A model generated the notes under the pieces. It was not told the origin of the DNA. It was given only the letters and a program-made list of their open reading frames with translations, and searched no databases. Below are positions 1-7,616 of a stretch of DNA of 23,048 nucleotides, one piece after another (positions within the stretch are counted from its first letter, which is position 1; every line of letters starts with the position of its first letter). Position numbers and translations under genes: made by a program. Location: contig CAJXDX010000006.1 in NCBI GenBank assembly GCA_913052275.1, positions 1 to 23,048 of the forward strand. The letters run 5' to 3'. The DNA comes from an uncultured Pseudomonadota bacterium (GTDB taxonomy: Bacteria > SAR324 > NAC60-12).

Positions 1-74
<74 letters not shown>

Positions 75-86
75 ATTGAGAGAGGG

Positions 87-115
87 ATTATAACACTAGA
101 TGGGGGAAATGGCAA
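87..115 (-). promoter_or_regulatory. Sigma-70-type promoter of tRNA-Pro
   Basis: On the minus strand there is a -35 box TTGCCA (110-115, 5 of 6 to consensus), a 17-bp spacer and a perfect -10 box TATAAT (87-92). The -10 box ends 12 nt before the tRNA 5' end. The intervening CCCTCTCTC is GC-rich next to the -10 box, as in discriminators of stringently controlled stable-RNA promoters; that regulatory reading is inference. The promoter lies between the stop codon of the preceding gene and the tRNA, so the tRNA can be expressed on its own. Confidence 0.8.
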
Positions 116-135
116 CGAAGGATGGTGAATGCCTG

Positions 136-1638
136 TTATCGCAGTATGCTTTGAAGAGAAGCGATTTTATGCTGCTGGTCCTCATTGGAAGCATAACGCT
201 CTGCCTGCGCAAGCTGTGCCAGCAGTTCCCTGCTAAGTTCAGGGTCAGCTTTGGTTCCCTGCTGATCAAGTTTCTTTGCAAGGATTGTCATCTGCACATT
301 CCTGATAATCAGCCTGGGAAGTGTTCTCAGCAGGACATCACGCTGATTCAAAGCCTGGGTAATCTGGATATCATTCTCTGCTGACAGGGAAGCTTTTTTC
401 AGAGCTTCCAGGGCTTTAAAATAAGCATTGATCCTGAGATTTATGTTCTGCTGCTGCTGTGCCTCCCTGATCAAAACTAGTACCTGCATGTATCTTGTTT
501 CAAATTCTGTCTCAAGCTGATCAGGTGTGAAAACAGAGCGTGGAACTTCACTCGGGGATTGCGTAACCGGCAGATCCGGAGGCTGAGTAAGGTTCCGGTT
601 TTTTGACCTGTAATAATTTACTACAACAGAATTTCGATCAGTGACCTCAACATAAGGCGGCAGGTCCATTACATCCGGATCAACCATGGCCTTCAATATG
701 ACACGTTTCTGGTGCTCCTTATCTGTTTCAATTTTAACTTGATGCAGGTATTCATGCTTCCTGAAACCCTTTACCCAGGTTCTTTTTTCTGCGTTTGGGA
801 AAACAATCTGCAGGAAAAAGCTGGATTTAAGCCTTCCAGTATTTAGATCCTTCTTTTTTACCTCAACCACACGGTATGGGAACTTGTCCGCGTCTGTCAT
901 TACAGGCTCGTCAAAAACCACTTCAATGCCGAAGCGCCAGATATCACGCAGTTCGTCTTCAAGCTGCAGCGGGATTTTTTTCATTTCCTTTACCTTGTAA
1001 GACTTCCGTAATAGATTGACGGTTTCCGGAACCTCTTCCAGCAAAGCGGATCTCTGCATAAGCAAGAATGCATCAGTGTAGGTCAAATACTCATGGGTGC
1101 CGTTTTCCAGCTCCAGTACATAACGGTAGCGGTCACCGTGTTTATTTGTTTTTAAATAATTGCTGTCTTCTTCCTGAAGAATTCGGAAGCGAAGGATTCC
1201 CAGGACGAGGCTCTTACCTTCCAGTACATCATGTTTGCCAAAAGTTTTTACATATGCCCTGGCATTCAAAGCAGTACGGTAAAAATCATTCTTTTCCAGT
1301 ACTCCAAAATCGGTAGTTGCAGCTGAAGGAAAAACAAGCGCCCTATTATTGCTGAGAATCAGCTCATCAGTGTGTGTCCACTCACGAATGCGGCTAAGCA
1401 GCCATTTTCTACTGGAACCATCACTTAGTAATGCCTGCAGGTAATAGTCGTCTTCACCGATGTTTTTCACAAAAACTGAGGAAATTTTTATGGATTTGAA
1501 ATAACCCTTTTCCAACACTCCTGCCAGTTTGAGCGCTTTCTGGCGTGAGGTATATTCCGGAAAAGCAAAGGATGCGGTACCGTAGCTTGCCAGCATGAGT
1601 AATGCTGAAAGTAATGAAATAACAGTAAATTTATTCAA
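136..1638 (-). CDS. Exported protein of unknown function
   Basis: I do not recognise the family. From the TTG at 1638 the product is 500 residues and begins with a good Sec signal peptide: MNK, then a leucine-rich core to about residue 20, with a likely cut after ASFA. The rest is soluble and periplasmic or outer-envelope in character, mixed alpha/beta. A proline-rich linker (PPDLPVTQSPSEVP) lies near two thirds of the length, and the last 120 residues are predicted helical and rich in Gln, Leu and Ala. The TTG start lies behind GGGGAAG and overlaps the preceding stop by 8 nt (TTGAATAA), which implies translational coupling. Longer starts at 1665 (ATG) or 1674 (TTG) are possible, but they put two Trp residues and extra bulk before the signal core and lack a ribosome site. 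There are no enzymatic motifs that I can name. The coupling suggests it works with the LytR_C-like protein upstream. Confidence 0.75.
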   Translation of the reverse strand: MNKFTVISLLSALLMLASYGTASFAFPEYTSRQKALKLAGVLEKGYFKSIKISSVFVKNIGEDDYYLQALLSDGSSRKWLLSRIREWTHTDELILSNNRALVFPSAATTDFGVLEKNDFYRTALNARAYVKTFGKHDVLEGKSLVLGILRFRILQEEDSNYLKTNKHGDRYRYVLELENGTHEYLTYTDAFLLMQRSALLEEVPETVNLLRKSYKVKEMKKIPLQLEDELRDIWRFGIEVVFDEPVMTDADKFPYRVVEVKKKDLNTGRLKSSFFLQIVFPNAEKRTWVKGFRKHEYLHQVKIETDKEHQKRVILKAMVDPDVMDLPPYVEVTDRNSVVVNYYRSKNRNLTQPPDLPVTQSPSEVPRSVFTPDQLETEFETRYMQVLVLIREAQQQQNINLRINAYFKALEALKKASLSAENDIQITQALNQRDVLLRTLPRLIIRNVQMTILAKKLDQQGTKADPELSRELLAQLAQAERYASNEDQQHKIASLQSILR

Positions 1639-2575
1639 AATTCTTCCCCACAAAAATTTCCACATCAGTTGCAAGCTTGCTTGCTCTTGCAGACGGAACA
1701 GGCTCCAGCAGCTGCTCTCCCGGCAAAACCTGGGCCAGCTTGATGGCCTGCTTCAGCAGGTTTGCATGAAAGTAAATTTTGGTTTTGGGCAGGATTTCCT
1801 GCTCTCGCACTGAAGAAATATTAACTATATTAAGCTTGGCTCCCATTTTTTTTTCAATGGCAAGTTTATGCCGCTTGCTCAGCATCTCGGCCATGCGGTG
1901 TGCTCCATTGGGTTTTAGTGAGGCGTTGAGAATGGCAACATTCAACTGTTCAAACTGGCGGTATGACATCAAGGCTGTTACAGGATGCAGAAGCATTTTT
2001 TCCCGCTGGTTGACCATGCGTGGAGTGAAGATACTCCAGAATAAGACATCTGCTTCAGCCTGCTGCACTGTCTGTTCCTGTGCCTCCATTTCTTCCTTAT
2101 CAATGGTGGAAATCAGCATTTTCTTTAGCTTCTGCATGGAAAAGGTTATGCGGCGTGAATCTGATTTTTCAGCATCAAACTCAATTTTGTAATTCACCAT
2201 TGTGGAAATATTTAGTATTACCCTGGGATCTATTTCTCCGGTTTTTGTCCGTTTAATCTTTTCCTCAAGGGACAATTTCTCAAGAATTCCTTCCTCGGTA
2301 AAGTCAGTTATTTCACGTTCAGCAAAAAAAATGTTATTGATGAATGTGTTGGGAAGTATTACAGAGGTCTCGGTCTTTTTATACCCGGGAATAATCTGTA
2401 TCTGGGAAAATAATGATGGTTCATAGAAACCCTCAAAGGACAGGTAGGGTGTTTGCTTTTCCGGAATCAGTTCGAAACGCTCGAGCATATTTCCGGATTT
2501 TACGGAAAGCGCCGATGCTGCTGAAAACAAAACCAGCAAAAAGCTTAGTACAATAAATTGGAAAAACTGCTTCAT
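1631..2575 (-). CDS. Exported protein with LytR C-terminal-like domain
   Basis: The product has 314 residues from the ATG at 2575, starting with a clear signal peptide (MKQFFQF, a hydrophobic core, then FSAASA). Residues about 30-205 are not recognised and contain a Lys/Glu-rich helical stretch around 95-175. Residues about 210-313 follow the LytR_C pattern: VAILNAS..NGAHRMAEML near 213-231, a VNISSV strand near 251, TKIYFHA near 265, and a terminal DVEIFVGKNF. In LytR-CpsA-Psr proteins this domain sits behind a phosphotransferase domain; here no LCP domain is visible, so the role is probably binding or scaffolding in the periplasm (inference). A longer GTG start at 2635 exists, but it would place 20 polar residues before the signal peptide. 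It follows gyrA by about 100 bp and overlaps the next gene, suggesting one transcript. Confidence 0.75.
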   Translation of the reverse strand: MKQFFQFIVLSFLLVLFSAASALSVKSGNMLERFELIPEKQTPYLSFEGFYEPSLFSQIQIIPGYKKTETSVILPNTFINNIFFAEREITDFTEEGILEKLSLEEKIKRTKTGEIDPRVILNISTMVNYKIEFDAEKSDSRRITFSMQKLKKMLISTIDKEEMEAQEQTVQQAEADVLFWSIFTPRMVNQREKMLLHPVTALMSYRQFEQLNVAILNASLKPNGAHRMAEMLSKRHKLAIEKKMGAKLNIVNISSVREQEILPKTKIYFHANLLKQAIKLAQVLPGEQLLEPVPSARASKLATDVEIFVGKNFE

Positions 2576-2676
2576 GATGCGTGGAATAGTCTGCAAAATA
2601 TGAGTCTGGCGCAAGTCTGACAGAGTCAGAGACACCGACCTATAAATGCAGAAAATGAGCCACTAAAGCAAAGCAG

Positions 2677-5253
2677 TCATGAATCGTCGGAATCGTTTTC
2701 GGAAGGATGTATTTCAGGTTCCACAGGCATTTCTTCCTGATCTGGCATTTCAGGCTCTGCAGTTGATATTGATGCCGCAGTATTGTCCGGAGCTGCTGTA
2801 TCCTGCTGTTCTGCTTCTATCTCTTCCTCCTCCCCGTCTTCGATTACCGGAGCAATGCCGATTACCTGTTCATCCTGTTCAAGACGAATCAGCCGATTGC
2901 CTTGAGTTACACGGCCGATTGTACGGATGTTTTCAACAGGAATCCGGATCAGTTTGCCCAGCTGAGTGATCAGGAAAAGCTGGAAATGCTCTTCAACTTC
3001 AAGCACATTCACTACTGGACCATTTGTGTCAGTGATCCGGATTGTGCGCATTCCAAAATTGCCCCTGTTTTTTGCAAGTGTGTAATCCGCAATCGGTGTC
3101 TTTTTGCCATAACCACCTTCGGTTACAGTCAGCAGTTCCCCGGAACCGGAAAGCGCAAGCGCGGATACAACCCTGTCTCCTTTTCGAAGTTTGACTCCAC
3201 GCACACCTCGTGCCTGGCGTCCCATTGGACGCAGTGTTTTTTCGTTGACACGTAATCCCATACCGTCCCGGGTGGCAAAAAACAGTTCCTGGTCTCCGTC
3301 GGTAAGCTGAACGGAAATTACCGAATCGCCTTCATCAAGAGTGATTACCCTCAAACCGCTTACACGGATTTTTGCACAATCCAGCATGGGTGTTTTTTTG
3401 GCAACACCTCCTTCTGTACAGAGGAAAATATACTTGTTTTCTGCTTCCTTCGGCACATTCAGGCAGGCACAAATGCTTTCACCCTCACGTAAAGGCAGCA
3501 TATTGATTACTGCTTTGCCGCGTCCGGTTGGTCCTGCCTGTGGCAGTTCGAACACGATTTTACGGAAAACCTGGCCTTTGTTGGTGAAAAAGAGCAGGTA
3601 ATCATGTGTGTTGGCAACAAAAAGCTGCTCAACGAAATCTTCATCCTTGGTGCCCATGCCAAGGCGTCCCTTTCCACCGCGGCGCTGAAGCCTGTATTCA
3701 CTGACCGAACTGCGCTTGATGTAGCCCTCTCGCGAAATTGTGACCACCATGTCTTCTTCATTGATCAGTTCCTCAATCATTATGGAACTGTCGCCTTCAA
3801 TTATTTGAGTGCGTCGTTCATCTCCATATTTGTCACGGATTTCCACGCTTTCATCACGAATAATCTTGATTACACGCTCGTCTTTTTCCAGGATGTCCTT
3901 GTAGTCAGCAATGGCTTTTCCTACTTCCTCGTGATCAGAACGGATTTTATCCTGTTCCATTCCGGTCAAACGCTGCAGTTTCATGTCTAAAATTCCATGC
4001 GCCTGCCGTTTAGAAAGGGCATAACGGTCTACCAGAGCTGCTTCTGCAGTTGCACCGCTTTCAGCTTTTCTGATGATTTCCAGCACATCATCCAGGTTTT
4101 GAAGAGCGATCATCAGGCCTTCAAGCAGGTGCATCTTATCTTCAGCCTGTCGCAGTTCGTAACGTGTACGGCGGGTTACTACTTCAATCCGGTGCTGCAG
4201 GAAAAACTCAAGCAATTGTGGCAAGGTCAGCACCTTTGGCTGCCTGTCCACAATGGCCAGCATGATGATGCCGAAACTTGACTGCAGTGAGGTGTGCTTG
4301 TAAAGATTGCTCAAAACAACATCAGGATTTTCTCCGCGCTTGAGCTGGATGTAAATTCGCATTCCCTTACGGTCTGATTCATCACGGAGATCTGCAATTC
4401 CTTCCAGTTTTTTCTGACGAACAAGATCAGCAATTTTTTCCAGCAGTACAGACTTGTTGACCATGAAGGGAAGTTCAGTCACGATTATCAGGTCTCGTCC
4501 GTCATTTGTCTGTTCAAAGTGTGTTTTCGCCCGAATACGTACTATTCCGCGACCGGTGCTGTAGGCTTCATAAATTCCACTTTTGCCTATTATTGTCCCT
4601 CCAGTGGGAAAGTCCGGTCCGGGCACGAACTGCATCAGTTCCTGGACAGTGGCCGTGTAGCGATTATCAATGTAGTAAAGTAGGGCGTTCATTACCTCCT
4701 TGAGATTGTGCGGAGGAATATTGCTTGCCATGCCTACTGCAATGCCGGTGGAACCGTTGGTCAGTAAGTTTGGAATTCGTGAAGGCAAAACTATGGGTTC
4801 TTTGAGCGAATCATCGTAATTCGGCAAAAAGTCAACGGTGTCCTTGTCCAGGTTTGCCAGCAGCTCATGCGCAATCCTTCGCATCCTGACTTCCGTGTAG
4901 CGCATTGCCGCAGGTGAATCACCATCCACTGAACCAAAATTGCCCTGTCCGTCAATTAGCTGGTAGCGCATTGAAAAATCCTGAGAAAGTCGCACCACTG
5001 TGTCGTAAATCGCTGCGTCTCCGTGCGGATGGTATTTACCCATAACATCACCAACCACATTTGCCGATTTTCGGTAGGGCTTATTGTAATCATTCCCCTG
5101 TTCGCTCATGGAGAAAAGCACACGCCTGTGTACAGGCTTCAAACCGTCCCTGACATCCGGAAGGGCGCGTCCTACAATCACGCTCATGGCGTATTCCATG
5201 TAGGAGTCACGCATTTCGTGGACAATGTCAGATTCAAGTATTGATTCGCTCAT
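2677..5253 (-). CDS. gyrA: DNA gyrase subunit A
   Basis: This is the DNA breakage-reunion subunit of the A2B2 gyrase that introduces negative supercoils with ATP in the cytoplasm. It has 858 residues, a normal length. The winged-helix breakage domain carries HPHGD (75-79) and the catalytic tyrosine Tyr119 in AAMRYTE (Tyr122 in E. coli). The C-terminal beta-pinwheel has the GyrA box QRRGGKG at 523-529, which separates GyrA from ParC. The last 50 or so residues form a strongly acidic tail rich in Glu, Asp and Pro. The residue matching E. coli Ser83 is Ala80, while the Asp87 equivalent is kept (Asp84). It lies 52 bp after the cyclophilin gene on the same strand, with no strong promoter or Shine-Dalgarno sequence between them, so co-transcription is likely. 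Confidence 0.98.
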   Translation of the reverse strand: MSESILESDIVHEMRDSYMEYAMSVIVGRALPDVRDGLKPVHRRVLFSMSEQGNDYNKPYRKSANVVGDVMGKYHPHGDAAIYDTVVRLSQDFSMRYQLIDGQGNFGSVDGDSPAAMRYTEVRMRRIAHELLANLDKDTVDFLPNYDDSLKEPIVLPSRIPNLLTNGSTGIAVGMASNIPPHNLKEVMNALLYYIDNRYTATVQELMQFVPGPDFPTGGTIIGKSGIYEAYSTGRGIVRIRAKTHFEQTNDGRDLIIVTELPFMVNKSVLLEKIADLVRQKKLEGIADLRDESDRKGMRIYIQLKRGENPDVVLSNLYKHTSLQSSFGIIMLAIVDRQPKVLTLPQLLEFFLQHRIEVVTRRTRYELRQAEDKMHLLEGLMIALQNLDDVLEIIRKAESGATAEAALVDRYALSKRQAHGILDMKLQRLTGMEQDKIRSDHEEVGKAIADYKDILEKDERVIKIIRDESVEIRDKYGDERRTQIIEGDSSIMIEELINEEDMVVTISREGYIKRSSVSEYRLQRRGGKGRLGMGTKDEDFVEQLFVANTHDYLLFFTNKGQVFRKIVFELPQAGPTGRGKAVINMLPLREGESICACLNVPKEAENKYIFLCTEGGVAKKTPMLDCAKIRVSGLRVITLDEGDSVISVQLTDGDQELFFATRDGMGLRVNEKTLRPMGRQARGVRGVKLRKGDRVVSALALSGSGELLTVTEGGYGKKTPIADYTLAKNRGNFGMRTIRITDTNGPVVNVLEVEEHFQLFLITQLGKLIRIPVENIRTIGRVTQGNRLIRLEQDEQVIGIAPVIEDGEEEEIEAEQQDTAAPDNTAASISTAEPEMPDQEEMPVEPEIHPSENDSDDS

Positions 5254-5305
5254 GATTTTATTTGTTGCTGTTTCTGGTTAAGACACCGTGTTGCAAACTG
5301 CTCTC

Positions 5306-5794
5306 TCAAAGAGTTTCCACTTGATATGCATGATCACGTTTCTGCAGCACCAGCATTTTTTCTATTACATCTCCCTGCCTGATCTTGTTGACTACATCCA
5401 TGCCTGATATTACTTTTCCGAAAACAGTGTGCTTGCCGTCAAGATGGGGCTGGGCCTCATGGGTGATGAAGAACTGACTTCCGTTTGTTCCTGGACCGGC
5501 ATTGGCCATTGACAAAACTCCCGGACCGTCGTGTCGGCGTTCAGGTGTACATTCATCGTCAAATCGGTAGCCCGGACCTCCTGTTCCCGTGCCGTGCGGA
5601 CAGCCGCACTGAATCATAAAATTTGGTATTACCCTGTGAAATTTCAGACCGTTATAGAATCCCTGCTCTGTCAGGGATATCATGTTGGCTACTGTGTTTG
5701 GTGCTTCATCCTCAAACAGCTCGAGGCTGATTTCTCCTCGATCAGTTTGAATTTGAATTTGTGGAAGTTCCTCAGAAATTATTGTCTCACTCAT
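5306..5794 (-). CDS. Cyclophilin-type peptidyl-prolyl isomerase
   Basis: The enzyme catalyses cis-trans isomerisation of peptide bonds before proline. At 162 residues with no signal peptide it is a cytoplasmic single-domain cyclophilin of the PpiB kind. Signature elements are FHRVIPNFMIQ (52-62, catalytic Arg54), GTGTGGPGYRFDDE (68-81), MANAGPGTNGSQFFIT (96-111) and LDGKHTVFGKV (118-128). His117 stands where cyclosporin-sensitive cyclophilins have Trp121, as is usual in bacteria, so cyclosporin binding is probably weak. It sits 27 bp downstream of the small unknown gene and 52 bp upstream of gyrA. Confidence 0.93.
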   Translation of the reverse strand: MSETIISEELPQIQIQTDRGEISLELFEDEAPNTVANMISLTEQGFYNGLKFHRVIPNFMIQCGCPHGTGTGGPGYRFDDECTPERRHDGPGVLSMANAGPGTNGSQFFITHEAQPHLDGKHTVFGKVISGMDVVNKIRQGDVIEKMLVLQKRDHAYQVETL

Positions 5795-5821
5795 GGAAGT
5801 TTTGCTAAAGAAATTGTGAAA

Positions 5822-6121
5822 TCATTTTTTTTTGCCTTTAGTATCTTCCTTACCGTCTAAAGACAAATCAGATATGTTATCAAGTCCAAGTGAAGAAAAA
5901 TCAAAATTGGAAATTGAAGACAGGGTTTCAGCGTCTACCCATCGGTCATTTTCATACAGGATCAGCTTTGCTACCCCACGGAATGGAGTAAAAATTTTAA
6001 GGTAGGATTCTTCATCTTCACCCTCGAGAGTTAAATGAGTCTCGGTCTCTTCAACAATTTTGCCTGCATATTTGACTGATAACGATTTTGGAAAAGTCAC
6101 ACGTTTATCATCAATTTTCAT
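5822..6121 (-). CDS. Small protein of unknown function
   Basis: This is a 99-residue protein that I cannot assign. The first 65 residues look like a compact beta-rich domain (alternating short hydrophobic strands, for example KSLSVKYAGKIVEE and VAKLILYENDRWVDAE). A Ser/Asp/Leu-rich segment and a lysine tail (KGKKK) follow. There is no signal peptide, membrane segment or cysteine. The ATG at 6121 is 33 bp after bolA, and the stop is 27 bp before the cyclophilin gene, so it appears to be part of the same minus-strand transcript. Its tight placement and codon-like composition support a real gene. Confidence 0.65.
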   Translation of the reverse strand: MKIDDKRVTFPKSLSVKYAGKIVEETETHLTLEGEDEESYLKIFTPFRGVAKLILYENDRWVDAETLSSISNFDFSSLGLDNISDLSLDGKEDTKGKKK

Positions 6122-6154
6122 GTCAGTGTGTTTCAGCTTAAGAAGAGGGAATGA

Positions 6155-6409
6155 TTATTCAGGTACTAAGGTATCCAGACGGGCAATGGCGTGAACCGGG
6201 GCATTGCTTCCAGCCATCAGTTCACTCAATGCAGCATAAACGATGCGCTGCTTTTCCAGGGTACGTTTGCCTTCAAAAACCGGTGAAACAACCTGGATTT
6301 CAAAATGTCTTCCGTCACCTCCTACTTCCGCAGTGGAGTCCGGAACCTGGGATTCTATTGCCTGCTTGATCTGATCTTCAATTGTCATCGCACCTTCTGC
6401 GTTACTCAT
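6155..6409 (-). CDS. BolA-family protein
   Basis: BolA proteins partner with monothiol glutaredoxins and bind Fe-S clusters, acting in Fe-S trafficking. The start at 6409 is set by a good ribosome site (AGGAGA, 5 nt before ATG) and gives 84 residues, typical for the family; an in-frame extension to 6535 would run into the upstream gene. Residues 8-30 form the first helix-strand. RHFEIQVVSPVFEGKRTLEKQR (34-55) matches the BolA core and VHAIARLDTL (72-81) the C-terminal strand. His73 is the invariant cluster-ligand histidine. It follows the A-type carrier by 16 bp, agreeing with a role in cluster delivery. It resembles the short IbaG/YrbA type more than BolA proper. Confidence 0.88.
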   Translation of the reverse strand: MSNAEGAMTIEDQIKQAIESQVPDSTAEVGGDGRHFEIQVVSPVFEGKRTLEKQRIVYAALSELMAGSNAPVHAIARLDTLVPE

Positions 6410-6425
6410 AAGTTCTCCTGTATTG

Positions 6426-6794
6426 TTACATCCAACTTGGTTTAATTGCTTCTTCCTGTTCAGGCTGCTCAAACATGAATGAGGTTTTACAACCGCAGGA
6501 ACCCTTTGCAGAAGGATTGTTGAATTTAAGTCCACGGTCCATTAAATTGTAACTCCAGTCTATTTCAGTGTCCTTGATATAAAGATGGCTTTTTTTATCA
6601 ACCAGTATTTTTATATTCTGCGATTCAAACTCCAGGTCAAACTTGGTTTTTTTTGAATCAAAATCCAGGGTATAGGTAAATCCGGAACAGCCACCACCCT
6701 TGACACCAACACGCAGGCAGACTTCTTCATTCAAATCACTTTCCTGCATTATTTTCAGAATCTCCTTAGCAGCATTTTCTGTGAGTGATATCAT
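6426..6794 (-). CDS. A-type Fe-S cluster carrier (IscA/ErpA family)
   Basis: A-type carriers receive and transfer iron-sulfur clusters to apoproteins. The ATG at 6794 (GGGGA nearby) gives 122 residues, about right for ErpA/IscA with a slightly long tail. The three conserved cysteines are present: Cys36 in GGGCSGF and Cys100 and Cys102 in GSCGC. Other family marks are SLTENAAKEI at the N-terminus and DTEIDWSYNLMDRGLKFNNP (75-94). A longer TTG start at 6857 would overlap the ferredoxin gene and adds nothing conserved. It lies 13 bp after the ferredoxin gene and 16 bp before bolA in an apparent operon. ErpA, IscA and SufA cannot be told apart here. Confidence 0.95.
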   Translation of the reverse strand: MISLTENAAKEILKIMQESDLNEEVCLRVGVKGGGCSGFTYTLDFDSKKTKFDLEFESQNIKILVDKKSHLYIKDTEIDWSYNLMDRGLKFNNPSAKGSCGCKTSFMFEQPEQEEAIKPSWM

Positions 6795-6807
6795 GGATTC
6801 CCCGGTT

Positions 6808-7215
6808 TCAATGAGTTTCGCTGACAAGGTTTCGATTCCATTCTGGAATTTCAACAATTATGTCTTGAGAGCCGTCTGGCACGCATTGGCAAGCCAGCCG
6901 CGATTGAGGCTCAAGACCTGGAGCTAAATCAAGCATATCCTCTTCATCATCAGTTGCCTCGTTGCAGCTGTCCAGTCCCTGCCGAACTATTATATGACAG
7001 GTGGAGCAGGCACAAACACCTCCGCATGAATGTTCCATGTCAATCCCAGCCGACAGCGCGGTATTAAGCATTGATCCCGGGAGGCCGTCTCCTTCTGTGG
7101 GAATTTCGTCAAACAATACCTCAACATTTTTCTTCATTGGAAGAAATGTAATTCGATAGTTTTCCTGAGGTAATTCGAATTCCTGTTTTTCAATATATGG
7201 ATTGATTCCTGACAT
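6808..7215 (-). CDS. fdx: Adrenodoxin-type [2Fe-2S] ferredoxin
   Basis: This 135-residue ferredoxin should supply electrons for Fe-S cluster assembly in the ISC system. The cluster ligands are Cys64, Cys70, Cys73 and Cys109, in HSCGGVCACSTCHIIV and RLACQC, matching the C-X5-C-X2-C...C spacing of the ISC/adrenodoxin class. The extra Cys68, Cys84 and Cys111 are not expected ligands. About 20 residues precede the usual first strand (RITFLP), making it slightly longer than E. coli Fdx. It is the first gene after a strong promoter (7255-7283) and leads a run with IscA/ErpA and BolA. No iscR, iscS, iscU, hscA or hscB is in the window. Confidence 0.94.
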   Translation of the reverse strand: MSGINPYIEKQEFELPQENYRITFLPMKKNVEVLFDEIPTEGDGLPGSMLNTALSAGIDMEHSCGGVCACSTCHIIVRQGLDSCNEATDDEEDMLDLAPGLEPQSRLACQCVPDGSQDIIVEIPEWNRNLVSETH

Positions 7216-7254
7216 CGCAGATATGTTCCGGGTTTTAAAATTTCATGACTGTTA

Positions 7255-7283
7255 ATTATACTGAAATCAGAACAATAAATCAA
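7255..7283 (-). promoter_or_regulatory. Promoter of the ferredoxin operon
   Basis: On the minus strand there is a -35 box TTGATT (7278-7283, 4 of 6), a 17-bp spacer and a perfect -10 box TATAAT (7255-7260). The -10 box ends 39 nt before the ferredoxin ATG, giving a short leader. It may drive the whole run down to gyrA or beyond, because no equally good promoter was seen further downstream on that strand until the tRNA. Confidence 0.75.
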
Positions 7284-7616
7284 TTTAAGAACCGTGTATT
7301 TGTATATTATTTAAGCTTTCACAGAGTCATTCAGCAGTTGTTAAGTAAAACTGTCTTCGGTCTTGATGAAAGCAAAAATTGTACGATTTTTATCGGATTT
7401 GAATATAGAGGATGGAATTAATTCTAAAGATGCGGCTTTTGCGAGTTATGGAGGTTGATTTTCAGACAGGGTCTGGTGAAGATTCAAGTTGGACCCTGGG
7501 CAAGTGAAGGATGAAAGAGGATCCCTGACCGACCGTGCTTTCCACTGTGAATTTGTTAAGATATTATTAGGAAATTATTAGAGGTGAGTTAATTCACAGC
7601 AGTTGATGTGAATAGG
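7284..7616. other. Intergenic region, no convincing gene
   Basis: With the promoter and leader on its left, this forms a gap of about 400 bp. It holds a perfect 7-bp inverted repeat CAGGGTC/GACCCTG (7467-7473 and 7492-7498, 18-nt loop) and a second one, ATTCACA/TGTGAAT (7592-7598 and 7607-7613, 8-nt loop), right after the tlpA-like stop. On the plus strand there is a 30-codon ORF at 7366-7458 (begins MKAKIVRFLSDLN), without a ribosome site. Two shorter ORFs follow, at 7449 and 7504. I see no tRNA, known riboswitch or IS remnant. Confidence 0.5.
7592..7613 (-). terminator. Hairpin just after the thioredoxin gene
   Basis: A perfect 7-bp inverted repeat (ATTCACA and TGTGAAT with an 8-nt loop) starts 3 nt after the stop codon of the TlpA/ResA-like gene, reading on the minus strand. 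No uridine tract follows, so it would be a weak intrinsic terminator at best; it could instead protect the mRNA 3' end. Confidence 0.3.

Noticed and set aside
6410..6535. Longer N-terminus for the BolA-like protein
   Set aside because: It runs into the A-type carrier gene, has no BolA-like residues, and a strong ribosome site (AGGAGA) precedes the ATG at 6409.
6795..6857. Longer TTG start for the A-type carrier
   Set aside because: It overlaps the ferredoxin gene and adds residues not found in the family; the ATG at 6794 gives the standard N-terminus.
7583..7598. CRP/FNR-like site GGTGA-N6-TCACA
   Set aside because: It matches the CRP consensus at 9 of 10 positions, but it sits about 300 bp from the nearest promoter and overlaps the hairpin after the thioredoxin gene, so chance or part of the hairpin is as likely.
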